A stretch of 64,000 nucleotides of DNA from Phytobacter ursingii (GTDB lineage: Bacteria > Pseudomonadota > Gammaproteobacteria > Enterobacterales > Enterobacteriaceae), in contig CABDWT010000003.1 in the NCBI GenBank assembly GCA_901456055.1, positions 69,352 through 133,351 of the forward strand. Reading direction: 5' to 3'. Made by a program: the position numbers and the translations under genes. Shown here piece after piece: positions 50,959-63,092 of this stretch (position 1 is the first letter of the stretch; the number at the start of each line of letters is the position of its first letter). The notes beneath the pieces are model-generated. The model ran no database searches and was not told where the DNA came from. It worked only from the letters and a program-made list of their open reading frames with translations.

Positions 50959-51660
50959 TTAAATAAATGCGAATGCGTCGCCAAACAGGCGGTCTTCACG
51001 CGCGCCGCGTTCATTGCAGAACAGATCACGGGCGATTTTCGCCATCTCAAAACGCCCGGCAATATAAATATCGTGCTCTGCCAGCGTACCGAAATCCTGC
51101 AATACGGCGGTCAGTACGGTTCCGCTGCGGCCACGCCAGTTCTCTTCCGGCTGCTCAACGACCGGCACCACGCGCAGGTTCGGGTGATCAACGGACAGCG
51201 CTTCCAGTTCAGACAGATCGTACAGGTGCTTCTCTTCGCGTCCGCCCCAGTAAATGGTGATATCACGGTTTGGGTTTTGCTCAAGCGCCGTCAGCAGAAT
51301 GGAACGTGCGTAGGAGAAACCGGTCCCCCCGGCAATCAACACCAGCGGACGTTCTTCATCGTCACGCAGCCAGGCGTCACCGTGTGGAAGATCCACCACA
51401 ATTTCCCGGTCTTTCAGGATGCGATCCATCACCGCCATGGCGTAGAGATTTAATTCGGATGCGCCAATGTGCAGCTCGATAAAATCATGCTGGCTCGGCG
51501 TGGAGGCCAGAGAGAAGGGGCGTTTGTCTCGTTCATCCATCACTACCATTAAGTACTGGCCAGCGCGAAAAGAAAAAGCCGCTTCCGGCACTAAACGGAC
51601 GCGATATACGGTATCGGTGATGGCGTCTACCGAGGTCACTTTACAGCTTAAGGTTGTCAT
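50959..51660 (-). CDS. fre: Fre, NAD(P)H-flavin reductase
   Basis: Soluble flavin reductase, 233 aa as in E. coli, reducing riboflavin, FMN or FAD with NAD(P)H. The flavin-binding RPFSLAS motif is near residue 46. The nicotinamide-binding [12 protein letters not shown] stretch near 111 is intact. In E. coli it also reduces ferric complexes. Lies 60 nt downstream of ubiD on the same strand. Confidence 0.97.
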   Translation of the reverse strand: MTTLSCKVTSVDAITDTVYRVRLVPEAAFSFRAGQYLMVVMDERDKRPFSLASTPSQHDFIELHIGASELNLYAMAVMDRILKDREIVVDLPHGDAWLRDDEERPLVLIAGGTGFSYARSILLTALEQNPNRDITIYWGGREEKHLYDLSELEALSVDHPNLRVVPVVEQPEENWRGRSGTVLTAVLQDFGTLAEHDIYIAGRFEMAKIARDLFCNERGAREDRLFGDAFAFI

Positions 51661-51720
51661 GCGCTCCCTCTGTCGGGTTCATACTCGTTGTCGTAATGTC
51701 TGGCGAAAAACGGTGGCGCG

Positions 51721-53205
51721 TCAGGCACCTTTACCGTCACTAAAAATGGCCAGCTCGTCCCAGATGGCGTCGATACGCGCCGTCACGTCAGGATCTTTCC
51801 TGATAGGGCGTCCCCACTCTCGTTCGGTTTCGCCAGGCCATTTATTGGTGGCATCCAGGCCCATTTTTGAGCCAAGTCCGGATACCGGCGAGGCAAAATC
51901 CAGGTAATCAATTGGCGTGTTCTCCACCAGTACCGTGTCCCGCGCCGGGTCCATACGGGTGGTGATCGCCCAAATAACATCGTTCCAGTCCCGCGCATTG
52001 ACATCATCATCACAGACAATCACGAACTTGGTGTACATAAACTGGCGCAAGAACGACCAGACACCCATCATGACGCGTTTTGCATGACCTGCGTACTGTT
52101 TCTTGATAGTGACGACCGCAAGGCGATAAGAACAGCCCTCCGGCGGCAGATAAAAATCGACGATTTCCGGGAACTGCTTTTGCAGAATCGGAACGAACAC
52201 TTCATTGAGCGCCACACCTAATACGGCAGGTTCATCCGGCGGACGTCCGGTGTAGGTCGAATGGTAAATCGCGTCTTCACGCTGAGTAATGTGCGTGACG
52301 GTGAAGACCGGGAAGTTGTCGACCTCGTTGTAGTAACCCGTATGGTCGCCATACGGCCCCTCGGGCGCCATCTCTCCAGGCTCAATATAGCCCTCCAGTA
52401 CTATTTCCGCACTGGCCGGGACTTCTAAATCATTGGAAAGACATTTGACAACTTCGGTTTTGGTGCCGCGCAGTAACCCGGCGAAGGCATATTCCGACAG
52501 GGTATCCGGAACAGGCGTCACCGCCCCCAGAATGGTCGCCGGGTCGGCGCCCAGGGCGACAGAGACCGGGAAACGTTCGCCCGGATGCGCCGCACACCAC
52601 TCCTGATAATCAAGTGCGCCGCCGCGATGGGACAACCAACGCATGATCAGCTTATTTTTTCCAATCAGTTGCTGGCGATAAATGCCTAAATTCTGGCGCT
52701 CTTTTTGTGGCCCGCGCGTAACGGTTAACCCCCAGGTAATCAGCGGCGCGACATCATCAGGCCAGCACTGCATGATAGGGATTTTGGTGAGATCGACATC
52801 GTCGCCCTGCACCACCTTTTGCTGGCAAGGCGCACCGCGCAGCCGTTTAGTCGGCATGTTTAACACTTGTTTAAACTGGGGGAGCTTATCAAAGAGGTCG
52901 CGAAAGCCTTTTGGCGGCTCCGGCTCTTTCAGAAAGGCCAGTAATTTTCCCACTTCTCGCAGGGCGCTTACCTCTTCCTGCCCCATACCCAACGCAACCC
53001 GACGTGGTGTACCGAATAAATTGCATAGCACCGGCATCGTGTAACCTTTTGGGTTTTCGAACAGTAACGCCGGCCCCCCCGCGCGCAGGGTGCGGTCAGC
53101 AATTTCCGTCATCTCCAGATGGGGATCAACCGGTAACGTAATGCGTTTTAATTCGCCCTGCTGTTCAAGCAGCGTCAGAAAATCACGTAGGTCATGGTAT
53201 TTCAT
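51721..53205 (-). CDS. ubiD: UbiD, 4-hydroxy-3-polyprenylbenzoate decarboxylase
   Basis: Prenylated-FMN-dependent decarboxylase of ubiquinone synthesis, 494 aa (E. coli about 497). Conserved blocks include [20 protein letters not shown], the [11 protein letters not shown] segment with catalytic acids nearby, and the [16 protein letters not shown] metal-site region. The UbiX partner that makes the cofactor is not in this window. Divergent from rfaH across 179 bp. Confidence 0.97.
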   Translation of the reverse strand: MKYHDLRDFLTLLEQQGELKRITLPVDPHLEMTEIADRTLRAGGPALLFENPKGYTMPVLCNLFGTPRRVALGMGQEEVSALREVGKLLAFLKEPEPPKGFRDLFDKLPQFKQVLNMPTKRLRGAPCQQKVVQGDDVDLTKIPIMQCWPDDVAPLITWGLTVTRGPQKERQNLGIYRQQLIGKNKLIMRWLSHRGGALDYQEWCAAHPGERFPVSVALGADPATILGAVTPVPDTLSEYAFAGLLRGTKTEVVKCLSNDLEVPASAEIVLEGYIEPGEMAPEGPYGDHTGYYNEVDNFPVFTVTHITQREDAIYHSTYTGRPPDEPAVLGVALNEVFVPILQKQFPEIVDFYLPPEGCSYRLAVVTIKKQYAGHAKRVMMGVWSFLRQFMYTKFVIVCDDDVNARDWNDVIWAITTRMDPARDTVLVENTPIDYLDFASPVSGLGSKMGLDATNKWPGETEREWGRPIRKDPDVTARIDAIWDELAIFSDGKGA

Positions 53206-53384
53206 GGGGTTTATAATGGCCTCTTGCTAAGCGCTCTATTATACGGTGTTCATCTTCACGTTGCTGTAATTTTGTTAAATCAAGGTGAAAGAGGACGGTA
53301 AGTATTGTCGCCAGTTATAATCAACTTCGCCATCGCCTTAGGCTTTTGGTATGCTTGCTCACCGAACTTTCGGAAAAGAACATT

Positions 53385-53873
53385 ATGCAATCCTGGTATT
53401 TACTTTACTGCAAACGAGGCCAGCTCCAGCGCGCCCAGGAACATCTTCAACGCCAGGCGGTAAACTGCCTGACGCCAATGATCTCGCTGGAAAAAATGGT
53501 CCGTGGTAAACGTACCATGGTGAGCGAACCGCTATTCCCAAACTATCTGTTTGTCGAGTTCGATCCCGAGGTGATTCACACCACGACGATTAATGCTACC
53601 CGCGGCGTTAGCCACTTTGTCCGTTTCGGCGCGAGTCCGGCGCAGGTTCCTTCGACGGTCATTCACCAGCTTTCCCTGTATAAACCCGAAGGGGTTACCG
53701 ACCCTGAAACGCCGTACCCCGGCGATAGCGTGATCATTACCGAAGGCGCGCTCGAAGGTCTACAGGCTATCTTTAAAGAGCCGGACGGCGAAGCCCGCTC
53801 TATGTTGCTGCTTAACCTGTTAAATAAACAGGTACTGCAGAGCATCAAAAACACCGACTTCCGTAAAGTCTGA
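53385..53873 (+). CDS. rfaH: RfaH, operon-specific antitermination factor
   Basis: NusG paralogue recruited to ops sites in LPS, capsule and other long operons, 162 aa as in E. coli. NGN domain ([20 protein letters not shown] to about 100) and C-terminal switch domain ([20 protein letters not shown]). Start at MQSWYLLYC; an in-frame start 13 codons earlier is unsupported. Converges with tatD, 7 nt between stops. Confidence 0.97.
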   Translation: MQSWYLLYCKRGQLQRAQEHLQRQAVNCLTPMISLEKMVRGKRTMVSEPLFPNYLFVEFDPEVIHTTTINATRGVSHFVRFGASPAQVPSTVIHQLSLYKPEGVTDPETPYPGDSVIITEGALEGLQAIFKEPDGEARSMLLLNLLNKQVLQSIKNTDFRKV

Positions 53874-53880
53874 TCCCACG

Positions 53881-54663
53881 TTAAAGCCGGATGCCAAACA
53901 GCGTCTGCACGTTTTGGTTAGTCACGTCGCTAAGCCATTGGGCATCTTCGCCGCGCAACTGAGCGACACAGACCAGAATATGCCCCAGATGCGCGGGTTC
54001 GTTGCGCCTTGATGCCGGTTTCGGCGACAAATCCCGTGGCAGTAAATACGGCGCATCGGTTTCAACAAACAGACGGTCAGCGGGGATATGCGGCACCACG
54101 TCGCGCAATTCCAGTCCACGTCGTTCATCACACACCCAGCCGGTAATGCCCAGATAGATACCCCGAGCCAGACACGCCTGCGCTTCGTGTAACGTGCCGG
54201 TAAAACAGTGCAGCACCGCGCCGGGCAAGCGAGGAAGCCACGGATCCAGTAGCGTCAGGAAACGATCATGGGCATCGCGGCAGTGTAAAAAAACGGGCAT
54301 CGCAAGTTCTGCCGCCAGCGCCAGCTGCGCGGTAAAAGCCCGTTCCTGCTCTTCGGGGGTAGAGAAATTACGGTTGAAATCGAGCCCACACTCCCCTATT
54401 GCCACCACTTCTGGCTGTTCGGCGAGTTGCCGGAGGGTATTTGCCGTTTCCTGTGTCCAGCTACTGCTGTCGTGCGGGTGTACGCCGGCGGTGGACCAAC
54501 AGCGCGGGTAGTGTTTGGCCAGTTGCTGTGCCTGCAGACTTTCATGCAGGTTAGTGCCGGTAAGCAGCATGCCGCTGACACCCGCCGCCTGCGCACGGGC
54601 CATCACATCATCACGATCTTTGGCAAACTGGGAACTGGTGAGATTCACACCGATATCAAACAT
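53881..54663 (-). CDS. tatD: TatD, metal-dependent 3'-5' DNase/RNase
   Basis: TIM-barrel nuclease, 260 aa as in E. coli. Metal ligands are visible in [22 protein letters not shown] and ETDAPY. Despite its name it is not part of the export channel; it processes DNA and RNA ends. It is 41 nt downstream of tatC in the tatABCD operon. Confidence 0.96.
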   Translation of the reverse strand: MFDIGVNLTSSQFAKDRDDVMARAQAAGVSGMLLTGTNLHESLQAQQLAKHYPRCWSTAGVHPHDSSSWTQETANTLRQLAEQPEVVAIGECGLDFNRNFSTPEEQERAFTAQLALAAELAMPVFLHCRDAHDRFLTLLDPWLPRLPGAVLHCFTGTLHEAQACLARGIYLGITGWVCDERRGLELRDVVPHIPADRLFVETDAPYLLPRDLSPKPASRRNEPAHLGHILVCVAQLRGEDAQWLSDVTNQNVQTLFGIRL

Positions 54664-54704
54664 ACAGCGCTCCAGACAACAACCGCCCTGACGGGCGGCT
54701 GAAT

Positions 54705-55469
54705 TTACTCTTCTGTAGTGGTTTCTTCTTCGCCTTCGTCACCCTGACGACGCTTACCCGTGTAGAAGCGCGCGAAAAAGACGCCCACCTCAAACAGACA
54801 GTACATGGGTATAGCCAATAGCGTCTGGGAGAAAACATCCGGCGGCGTCAACAGCATGCCCACCACAAATGCCCCTACCAGTACATACGGTCGTTTCTGG
54901 CGCAGCGATTGCGGCGTAGTGACGCCCATCCAGCACAACAGCACAATAGCGACGGGCACTTCAAACGCGACGCCAAAGGCCATAAACAGCCCCATGACGA
55001 AATTCAAATAGCTCGCAATATCGGTCGAGACAAGTACCCCCTCCGGTGCCGTATGTGTCAGGAAGCCAAACGCCAGCGGGAATACCACAAAGTAGGCGAA
55101 GGCCATACCGATATAGAACAGCAGCGAACTGGAAACCAACAAGGGGATGATCAGACGGCGCTCATGTTTGTAGAGCGCCGGCGCCACAAACGCCCACACC
55201 TGATAGAGAATGACCGGCGCCGAGAGGATCAGCGACACCATGAAGGTCAATTTGATCGGCGTGAAGAAGGGCGAAGCCACATCGGTTGCGATCATTGTCG
55301 CGCCCAGCGGCATCTGTTTGATCAATGGCGCTGAGACTATCTGATAGATGTCATTGGCAAAATAAACCAACGCCAGAAAAATCACGATAACTGCAATGAT
55401 GCAGTTTAACAGGCGCTTACGTAGCTCAATCAAATGCGTGATGAGCGGTTGAGTATCATCGACAGCCAT
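54705..55469 (-). CDS. tatC: TatC, twin-arginine translocase receptor subunit
   Basis: Six-helix inner-membrane protein recognising twin-arginine signal peptides, 254 aa (E. coli 258). The N-terminal [15 protein letters not shown] signature and conserved periplasmic Pro/Glu in [17 protein letters not shown] are intact. The cytoplasmic tail is short and acidic. Two nt after tatB. Confidence 0.97.
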   Translation of the reverse strand: MAVDDTQPLITHLIELRKRLLNCIIAVIVIFLALVYFANDIYQIVSAPLIKQMPLGATMIATDVASPFFTPIKLTFMVSLILSAPVILYQVWAFVAPALYKHERRLIIPLLVSSSLLFYIGMAFAYFVVFPLAFGFLTHTAPEGVLVSTDIASYLNFVMGLFMAFGVAFEVPVAIVLLCWMGVTTPQSLRQKRPYVLVGAFVVGMLLTPPDVFSQTLLAIPMYCLFEVGVFFARFYTGKRRQGDEGEEETTTEE

Positions 55470-55471
55470 GT

Positions 55472-55996
55472 TCAGGATTTATCACTTGAAGAAGGGGTCG
55501 CCTCAGAAGCCGTTTTCGCTTCTGCAGCCTGAGTTACCGTTTTTTTCGCCTCGGGCACATCCTGAATATCAGGAACCTGTTCCGGTGCGCTGGCCTGCGC
55601 TTCCGCCGTTGCCGGCGTGACGCCTTCGTGCTGCGCTTCGTTGCCTTTCACCACCGGGTTATGGATAGTGTGCGCTTCATCGCTGGCCTTTTCCGGATCG
55701 TTGACGGTATAAGAACGTTTCATCGACTCGGCCGCCTGACGCAATTCATCCATTGAAGCCTTCAGTTCCGGCGTCAGGTTTTCCAGGCTGGCTTTCTCAA
55801 CTTTCTTCAGGCTGTCCTGAAACTCCTGCAGCTTGAGCTCCTGAGTCAGTTCATTTTGCACCGTCGTCGCCAGCGAGCGCAGCGCGCGGATCCAGCCCAC
55901 AATCGTACGCACCGCAACGGGTAAACGCTGCGGCCCCAGTACGACCAGGCCGATGACGAAGACTAATAACAGTTCGCTAAAACCAATATCAAACAC
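55472..55996 (-). CDS. tatB: TatB, twin-arginine translocase subunit
   Basis: Single-span membrane protein, 174 aa (E. coli 171). [21 protein letters not shown] membrane helix with Glu8, hinge GPQRLP, amphipathic helix, then a long variable tail. Works with TatC in signal-peptide binding. Three nt after tatA. Confidence 0.97.
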   Translation of the reverse strand: MFDIGFSELLLVFVIGLVVLGPQRLPVAVRTIVGWIRALRSLATTVQNELTQELKLQEFQDSLKKVEKASLENLTPELKASMDELRQAAESMKRSYTVNDPEKASDEAHTIHNPVVKGNEAQHEGVTPATAEAQASAPEQVPDIQDVPEAKKTVTQAAEAKTASEATPSSSDKS

Positions 55997-55999
55997 GAA

Positions 56000-56254
56000 T
56001 TACACCTGTTCTTTGTCGTGACGCTTTTCATCTTTCTTCGCGTCCTCTTGCTTATCAGCAAGCGATTTAGCAGTGAAATCCGCATCCTCTGCAGATTTGT
56101 CTTTGTCTTGCTTGTCATCGTCGCTCATGGCCTTTTTAAAGCCTTTGATCGATGCCCCCAAATCGGAACCGATAGAACCGAGTTTTTTCGTTCCAAACAG
56201 CAGCACGACGATAACCGCAATAATCAACAACTGCCAAATACTGATACCACCCAT
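56000..56254 (-). CDS. tatA: TatA, twin-arginine translocase pore subunit
   Basis: Small single-span protein that oligomerises for export of folded proteins, 84 aa (E. coli 89). [21 protein letters not shown] membrane helix, TKKLGSIG hinge, FKKAMSDDD acidic motif, and a charged tail. First gene of tatABCD; 75 nt after ubiB. Confidence 0.97.
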   Translation of the reverse strand: MGGISIWQLLIIAVIVVLLFGTKKLGSIGSDLGASIKGFKKAMSDDDKQDKDKSAEDADFTAKSLADKQEDAKKDEKRHDKEQV

Positions 56255-56329
56255 ACATAGTCCTCTGTAGGAGATGATGAAAACAAGCCACAGTATACGT
56301 TACCGTGCCTCCCAGGGGCGATGTGAAAA

Positions 56330-58572
<2,243 letters not shown>

Positions 58573-58583
58573 GTGAACTCCTG

Positions 58584-59339
58584 TCAGAACTTGTAGCCAC
58601 GATGCAGTGCAACAATGCCTGCGGTCATGTTGTAGTAATCGACGTTTTCAAAACCCGCGCTCTGCATCATCGCTTTCAGGGTTTCCTGATCCGGATGCAT
58701 GCGGATGGATTCCGCCAGATAGCGGTAACTTTCCGCATCGCTGGCGACCAGTTGCCCGATGCGCGGCAGCACGTGGAAAGAGTAGGCGTCATATACCTTG
58801 CTCAGCGGTTCAATGATCGGTTTGGAAAACTCCAGCACCAGCAGGCGTCCACCCGGTTTAAGCACGCGGTACATGGAACGCAGAGCGCTCTCTTTTTCGG
58901 TGACGTTACGCAGACCAAAAGAGATGGTGATGCAGTCAAAGGTGTTATCCGGGAACGGCAGCGCTTCGGCATTCGCCTGGACATATTCGACGTTGCCGAT
59001 AACACCAATATTGCGCAGTTTTTCGCGGCCCATTTTGAGCATGGACTCGTTAATGTCTGCCAGCACAACCTGACCTGTTTCGCCGACCAGACGAGAGAAT
59101 TTAGCCGTCAGGTCGCCGGTTCCGCCGGCCAAATCGAGAACTTTTTGCCCGCGACGCACGCCGCTACAGTCGATCGTAAAACGTTTCCACAAACGGTGAA
59201 TGCCCATCGACATTAAGTCGTTCATGACATCGTATTTTGCGGCAACCGAGTGGAACACATGCGCCACCATCTCGGCTTTCTGATCTTTGGCGACGGTCTG
59301 AAAACCAAAGTGCGTCGTCTCTTTTGAATCTTCCGCCAT
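58584..59339 (-). CDS. ubiE: UbiE, ubiquinone/menaquinone C-methyltransferase
   Basis: SAM-dependent methyltransferase acting on demethylmenaquinone and a ubiquinone precursor, 251 aa as in E. coli. SAM motif [15 protein letters not shown] near residue 68, [15 protein letters not shown] motif before it and [20 protein letters not shown] after. First gene of ubiEJB here, because rmuC, which sits upstream in E. coli, is missing. Confidence 0.98.
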   Translation of the reverse strand: MAEDSKETTHFGFQTVAKDQKAEMVAHVFHSVAAKYDVMNDLMSMGIHRLWKRFTIDCSGVRRGQKVLDLAGGTGDLTAKFSRLVGETGQVVLADINESMLKMGREKLRNIGVIGNVEYVQANAEALPFPDNTFDCITISFGLRNVTEKESALRSMYRVLKPGGRLLVLEFSKPIIEPLSKVYDAYSFHVLPRIGQLVASDAESYRYLAESIRMHPDQETLKAMMQSAGFENVDYYNMTAGIVALHRGYKF

Positions 59340-59540
59340 CTTAGTGCCTGCTATTGAAGAAAATGTTCGTGAAGTGTAACAGATTGGGCGAGATTGCCCT
59401 ACGTTTCAACCCTCCGCTGAACAGTTCATTAAGCCCATGTTCGGAAAGAGTCGGGTATGAATCGGTTGTTTTTATTGTGAACCGCAAGCGTGGCAGGTGG
59501 GCGAAATACGGATTAATCCCGCCCCGGGAAACAACAAATA

Positions 59541-59567
59541 AGCAAAAGGCCGGACATGCCGGCCTTT
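59541..59567 (-). terminator. Terminator of udp
   Basis: AAAGGCCGG and CCGGCCTTT form a 9-bp stem with a CATGT loop, 17 nt past the udp stop, followed by a T-rich run. The rest of the 244-bp udp-ubiE interval (59340-59583) shows no gene and no recognisable rmuC remnant. Confidence 0.87.
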
Positions 59568-59583
59568 ATACGGAAGGAAACAA

Positions 59584-60345
59584 TTACAGCAGACGGCGCG
59601 CGGCTTCCACTACAATTTTCACCGCATGGCTTTCCGTTTGCTTCATGGTCTCAGCGTTTGGAATTTCCTGCTGGGTACGGTTAACGATAACGCCCGCTAC
59701 CATCCCGGCGCGCAGGCCCTGGCTTGCGCACATGGTCAGCAAGGTTGCGGATTCCATTTCGTAGTTCATCACGCCCATGGACTGCCACTCTTCCATAGAT
59801 CCCTTGAAACGGCTTACCACACGGCCGGAGAAGGTGTCATAACGTTCCTGGCCTGGGTAGAAGGTATCGGATGAGGCGGTCACGCCGATATGGGTGGTTG
59901 CCCCAACCTCTTTCGCCGCCGCCACCAGCGCGGTGGTGCACTCGAAGTCAGCCACAGCCGGGTATTCCATCGGCGCAAAATGCAGACTTGCGCCGTCCAG
60001 ACGTACGGACGCGGTCGTCACCAGTACATCGCCAACGTTAATGTTTGGCTGAATTGCACCTGTCGTACCGACGCGCAGGAAGGTGCGGATACCCAGTTGG
60101 GCCAGTTCTTCCACAGCGATAGAGGTCGACGGGCCGCCGATACCGGTGGAGCAGACAATGACAGCTTTACCATCCAGTTCAGCGCGCCAGGAGGTGAACT
60201 CGCGATGAGATGCCAGCTTAACCGGCTTATCCATCAGCGCGGCGATCTTTTCCACACGCTCTGGATCGCCCGGAACGATAGCAAGCGTAGCCCCTTGTAA
60301 ATCGTTCTTGGTGAGGCCGAGATGAAAAACATCAGACTTGGACAT
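59584..60345 (-). CDS. udp: Uridine phosphorylase
   Basis: Splits uridine to uracil and ribose-1-phosphate, 253 aa as in E. coli. Phosphate-binding GDPERV near residue 26, [16 protein letters not shown] and the nucleoside-binding [10 protein letters not shown] are all intact. Start at [15 protein letters not shown]; a start 13 codons upstream is not supported. A CRP-like site lies upstream, as expected for a CytR/CRP-controlled gene. Confidence 0.98.
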   Translation of the reverse strand: MSKSDVFHLGLTKNDLQGATLAIVPGDPERVEKIAALMDKPVKLASHREFTSWRAELDGKAVIVCSTGIGGPSTSIAVEELAQLGIRTFLRVGTTGAIQPNINVGDVLVTTASVRLDGASLHFAPMEYPAVADFECTTALVAAAKEVGATTHIGVTASSDTFYPGQERYDTFSGRVVSRFKGSMEEWQSMGVMNYEMESATLLTMCASQGLRAGMVAGVIVNRTQQEIPNAETMKQTESHAVKIVVEAARRLL

Positions 60346-60469
60346 AAAAACTCCTCTGTGATCAGGGTTAGTCAGAAGAAGCAAAACGGTACTTTACAGA
60401 AGGCATGCACGCAATTTCGTGACTGAGATCTCCATGATGTAATTTGTTTGCATAACATTTCCATAAAAT

Positions 60470-60485
60470 GGTGATATCAATCACA
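60470..60485 (-). promoter_or_regulatory. CRP site upstream of udp
   Basis: On the minus strand TGTGATTGATATCACC matches TGTGA-N6-TCACA at 9 of 10 core positions. It is about 125 bp before the udp start, consistent with catabolite control known for udp. Confidence 0.7.
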
Positions 60486-60600
60486 CTAACACATTCAACC
60501 GCCTCGCCCTGCTCCAAAGATAGCCTTTTTCGCACAGGATGATTTGCGTTCTGTCGGACTATAGTTAATGGAGCGCTAAATAAAGGGTATGGAGAAAGCC

Positions 60601-61413
60601 ATGACAACAAATACATTACCGGGCTTCGCACCGGCGGCATCACCTCACGCGTCAACCACACTGCACACCCCGGAAGACGCCATCATCGCTGGCGAAACCA
60701 CGATTCCAAGCCAGGGTGAAAGCATGCCGGCGTATCACGCTCGGCCAAAAGATGCCAGTGGCCCTTTGCCAGTGGTACTGGTGATTCAGGAAATCTTTGG
60801 CGTTCATGAACATATTCGCGATCTTTGTCGCCGCCTTGCCCTCGAAGGGTATCTGGCCGTGGCGCCGGAACTCTATTTTCGTCAGGGCGATCCGAATGAT
60901 TTCGCCGATATTCAGACCCTCTTTGATGGACTGGTCATGAAGGTGCCCGATGCGCAGGTACTGGCCGATCTCGATCATGTTGCCAACTGGGCGGCACGTA
61001 ACGGTGGTGATGCCCATCGCCTGCTGGCGACCGGTTTTTGCTGGGGAGGACGGATTGCCTGGCTGTACGCGGCGCATAACCCGCAACTGAAAGCGGCGGT
61101 CGCCTGGTATGGAAAACTGGTGGGACAAAAATCATTGAATTCACCGAAACATCCGGTGGATATCGCCACAGACCTTAATGCACCGGTACTTGGTCTGTAT
61201 GGCGCACAGGATACAGGGATCCCTCTGGAAACGGTCGACACCATGCGGCAGGCGTTACGCGCCGCCAACGCGCACGCCGAGATCGTAGTTTACCCTGACG
61301 CCGGGCATGCGTTTAACGCCGATTATCGTCCCAGCTACCATGAAGAATCGGCCAAAGATGGCTGGCGCCGGATGCTGGACTGGTTCGCCCAGTATGGCGG
61401 CGTAGCACGCTAA
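60601..61413 (+). CDS. ysgA: YsgA, dienelactone hydrolase family protein
   Basis: Alpha/beta hydrolase, 270 aa (E. coli about 271). The nucleophile elbow GFCWGG has a Cys nucleophile as in carboxymethylenebutenolidase, and the catalytic His is in DAGHAFNADYRP. Start at MTTNTLPGF, which has GGAG seven bases upstream and aligns with E. coli; an ATG four codons earlier is possible. Substrate unknown in enterics. Divergent from udp. Confidence 0.93.
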   Translation: MTTNTLPGFAPAASPHASTTLHTPEDAIIAGETTIPSQGESMPAYHARPKDASGPLPVVLVIQEIFGVHEHIRDLCRRLALEGYLAVAPELYFRQGDPNDFADIQTLFDGLVMKVPDAQVLADLDHVANWAARNGGDAHRLLATGFCWGGRIAWLYAAHNPQLKAAVAWYGKLVGQKSLNSPKHPVDIATDLNAPVLGLYGAQDTGIPLETVDTMRQALRAANAHAEIVVYPDAGHAFNADYRPSYHEESAKDGWRRMLDWFAQYGGVAR

Positions 61414-61485
61414 TACTGCCCATGCGGCGCGACGCAGGAGAATATGACCTGTGTTGCCCGCGGCACTTCTTGCATCGCGTGCCGC

Positions 61486-62037
61486 TTAACCACGTTCCGC
61501 CAGCGGCATGATCTGCCACTCTTGCGGCGTTTCGCCAGGCGAGATCCACATAGGCACCGCGTTACCCACCCGATCGCCATAAGGCGTGCCGAAGGCGTGG
61601 TAACGGATCACACGGTAAACACCAGAATGCGCCACAATCAACGGCGTATCGTATTGTTCCAGCAGGCTATTAAGCGCATCCGTCACGCGGGTGCAGAACG
61701 TCTCCCAGCTTTCGCCGCCAGGCGGCGTGCTTTCATAGGGGGTTAACTCGGCCAGCGGACGGTTTTCCAGCTCGCCCCAGTCACGCTCACATAAATCCGG
61801 CATAACAACATGGGCCGCGCCAGGCAGCGCCAGTTCGAGGGTACGCTGAGCCCGCTTGAGCGAACTCACCGCTACCCCATTCCAGTCATAGCGGCCCAGA
61901 ATGGGTGCAGCGGAACGTGCCTGCTGCTCCCCTTCGTCGGTCAGCGGCACATCCGTGCTCCCGCCAATCACTTTATCGCGGTTAAGCGGCGTCTCGCCGT
62001 GACGAACAAAAACAAAGGGTTTGCATATCAGTGGCAT
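61486..62037 (-). CDS. Histidine phosphatase (phosphoglycerate-mutase-like)
   Basis: 183 aa. Catalytic phospho-His in FVRHGETPLNRDK, second active-site His in LIVAHSGVYRV, and the conserved ERDWGELENR segment. Related to CobC/GpmB-type small phosphatases; substrate not known. Start at MPLICKPFVFVRHGE; a long in-frame extension lies inside the upstream gene. Its start overlaps the end of the MBL-fold gene by 10 nt, so it is the third gene of one operon with the ABC ATPase and the MBL hydrolase. Confidence 0.88.
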   Translation of the reverse strand: MPLICKPFVFVRHGETPLNRDKVIGGSTDVPLTDEGEQQARSAAPILGRYDWNGVAVSSLKRAQRTLELALPGAAHVVMPDLCERDWGELENRPLAELTPYESTPPGGESWETFCTRVTDALNSLLEQYDTPLIVAHSGVYRVIRYHAFGTPYGDRVGNAVPMWISPGETPQEWQIMPLAERG

Positions 62038-63092
62038 AAATCCACCCTCAACATATTCTGCGTAACGATGTGACATCCAGGCGCGAACTGCCAGTCCTGG
62101 ATGTCCTCTACATGAGTAAACATCGGCACCAGCCTGCTGCACTTTAGCATCGACACTAACAACATTAAGGTTTTGAGAGTTGGATGCACATTCCAGCGAC
62201 AAAAATCCACTTCCCCGGCCAGCCATTGTTGATGGTTAAGGCGATTCATATGACCCGTAAACAACGTGCGGCGATGGAAATCTTTGCGTCGACGCAGTTC
62301 CCCCGCCATCCCACTTTGCCCATCAGGATCCGCTGCCAGGATCAGCGATGACTGAGCGGAAAAGGCCGGAAGCGTGCGTAAAAGCTGTTGCAGCTCAGCC
62401 TCCACATCCTGGTGCAAACTGCCGTCATTATGCGTCGCCATTTGCCTGAGCATCTCCTGGCAAGGCGCATCAAGCGCGATGTCGGTACGTCCCTCACGCG
62501 CTAATAGCAGCGCCAGTTCCACCGCCCGGCCCGACGGCGGCACCGGACACAGCGCAGGAAGCGTCAAACGAGCGCGCAATTTATCCCACTGCTGGCGTTG
62601 CGAAACGTTATAGAGCCCGTATGACGCATCCACCAGCGCAAGCCCGGCAGGCGGGGGGACATCAAAGCGAAATAATGCCGACTCCATACTGATATCGCCG
62701 CTATAAAACAGGCCATCGGCCACATCCAGATGAAACCACACCCCACCCCAGGCGTGTCCGCAACTGCCCGTCGTCACCGTAATGTCGCCCAGGCGGAATT
62801 GCCCACGCACCGCAATCGGGTGGACGTTTCGCCCTGCGGGTAATGATTGCGCCGTGGTCTGCGTACAATAGACCGGGATGTGCGGCGCAAGACGATGCAG
62901 GCCGCCGATATGATCAACATGATCGTGACTCAGTAGGATCGCATCGATCTTTTCCGGTACAGGCCAGAGTTCCGCGTGCGGATCCAGCGCGCCGCCTGCA
63001 TCGAGCAAAATACGTTGCCGGGGCGTGGAAACCAGAATCGCTGCGGGGGCTTTATGTCCCGCCCCGCTGATAATCTCAATTTGTACCGTCAC
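62028..63092 (-). CDS. Metallo-beta-lactamase-fold hydrolase
   Basis: 354 aa. Binuclear metal motif SHDHVDH (HxHxDH at 56-61), a later His in SCGHAWGG and bridging Asp in FYSGDIS. The C-terminal part, with ADPDGQSGMAGELRRR, LFTGHMN, WNVHPT and MFTH, is faintly like the beta-CASP lobe of nucleic-acid MBL enzymes; this is inference. GTG start chosen: GGAGG lies 4 nt upstream and it overlaps the ABC ATPase stop (GTGA). An ATG six codons earlier is the alternative. Substrate unknown. Confidence 0.85.
   Translation of the reverse strand: MTVQIEIISGAGHKAPAAILVSTPRQRILLDAGGALDPHAELWPVPEKIDAILLSHDHVDHIGGLHRLAPHIPVYCTQTTAQSLPAGRNVHPIAVRGQFRLGDITVTTGSCGHAWGGVWFHLDVADGLFYSGDISMESALFRFDVPPPAGLALVDASYGLYNVSQRQQWDKLRARLTLPALCPVPPSGRAVELALLLAREGRTDIALDAPCQEMLRQMATHNDGSLHQDVEAELQQLLRTLPAFSAQSSLILAADPDGQSGMAGELRRRKDFHRRTLFTGHMNRLNHQQWLAGEVDFCRWNVHPTLKTLMLLVSMLKCSRLVPMFTHVEDIQDWQFAPGCHIVTQNMLRVDLCH

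Noticed and set aside
62038-62226. N-terminal extension of the histidine phosphatase by 63 codons
   Set aside because: It overlaps the MBL-fold gene in another frame; the RHG motif is expected about 10 residues from the start, which fits 62037.
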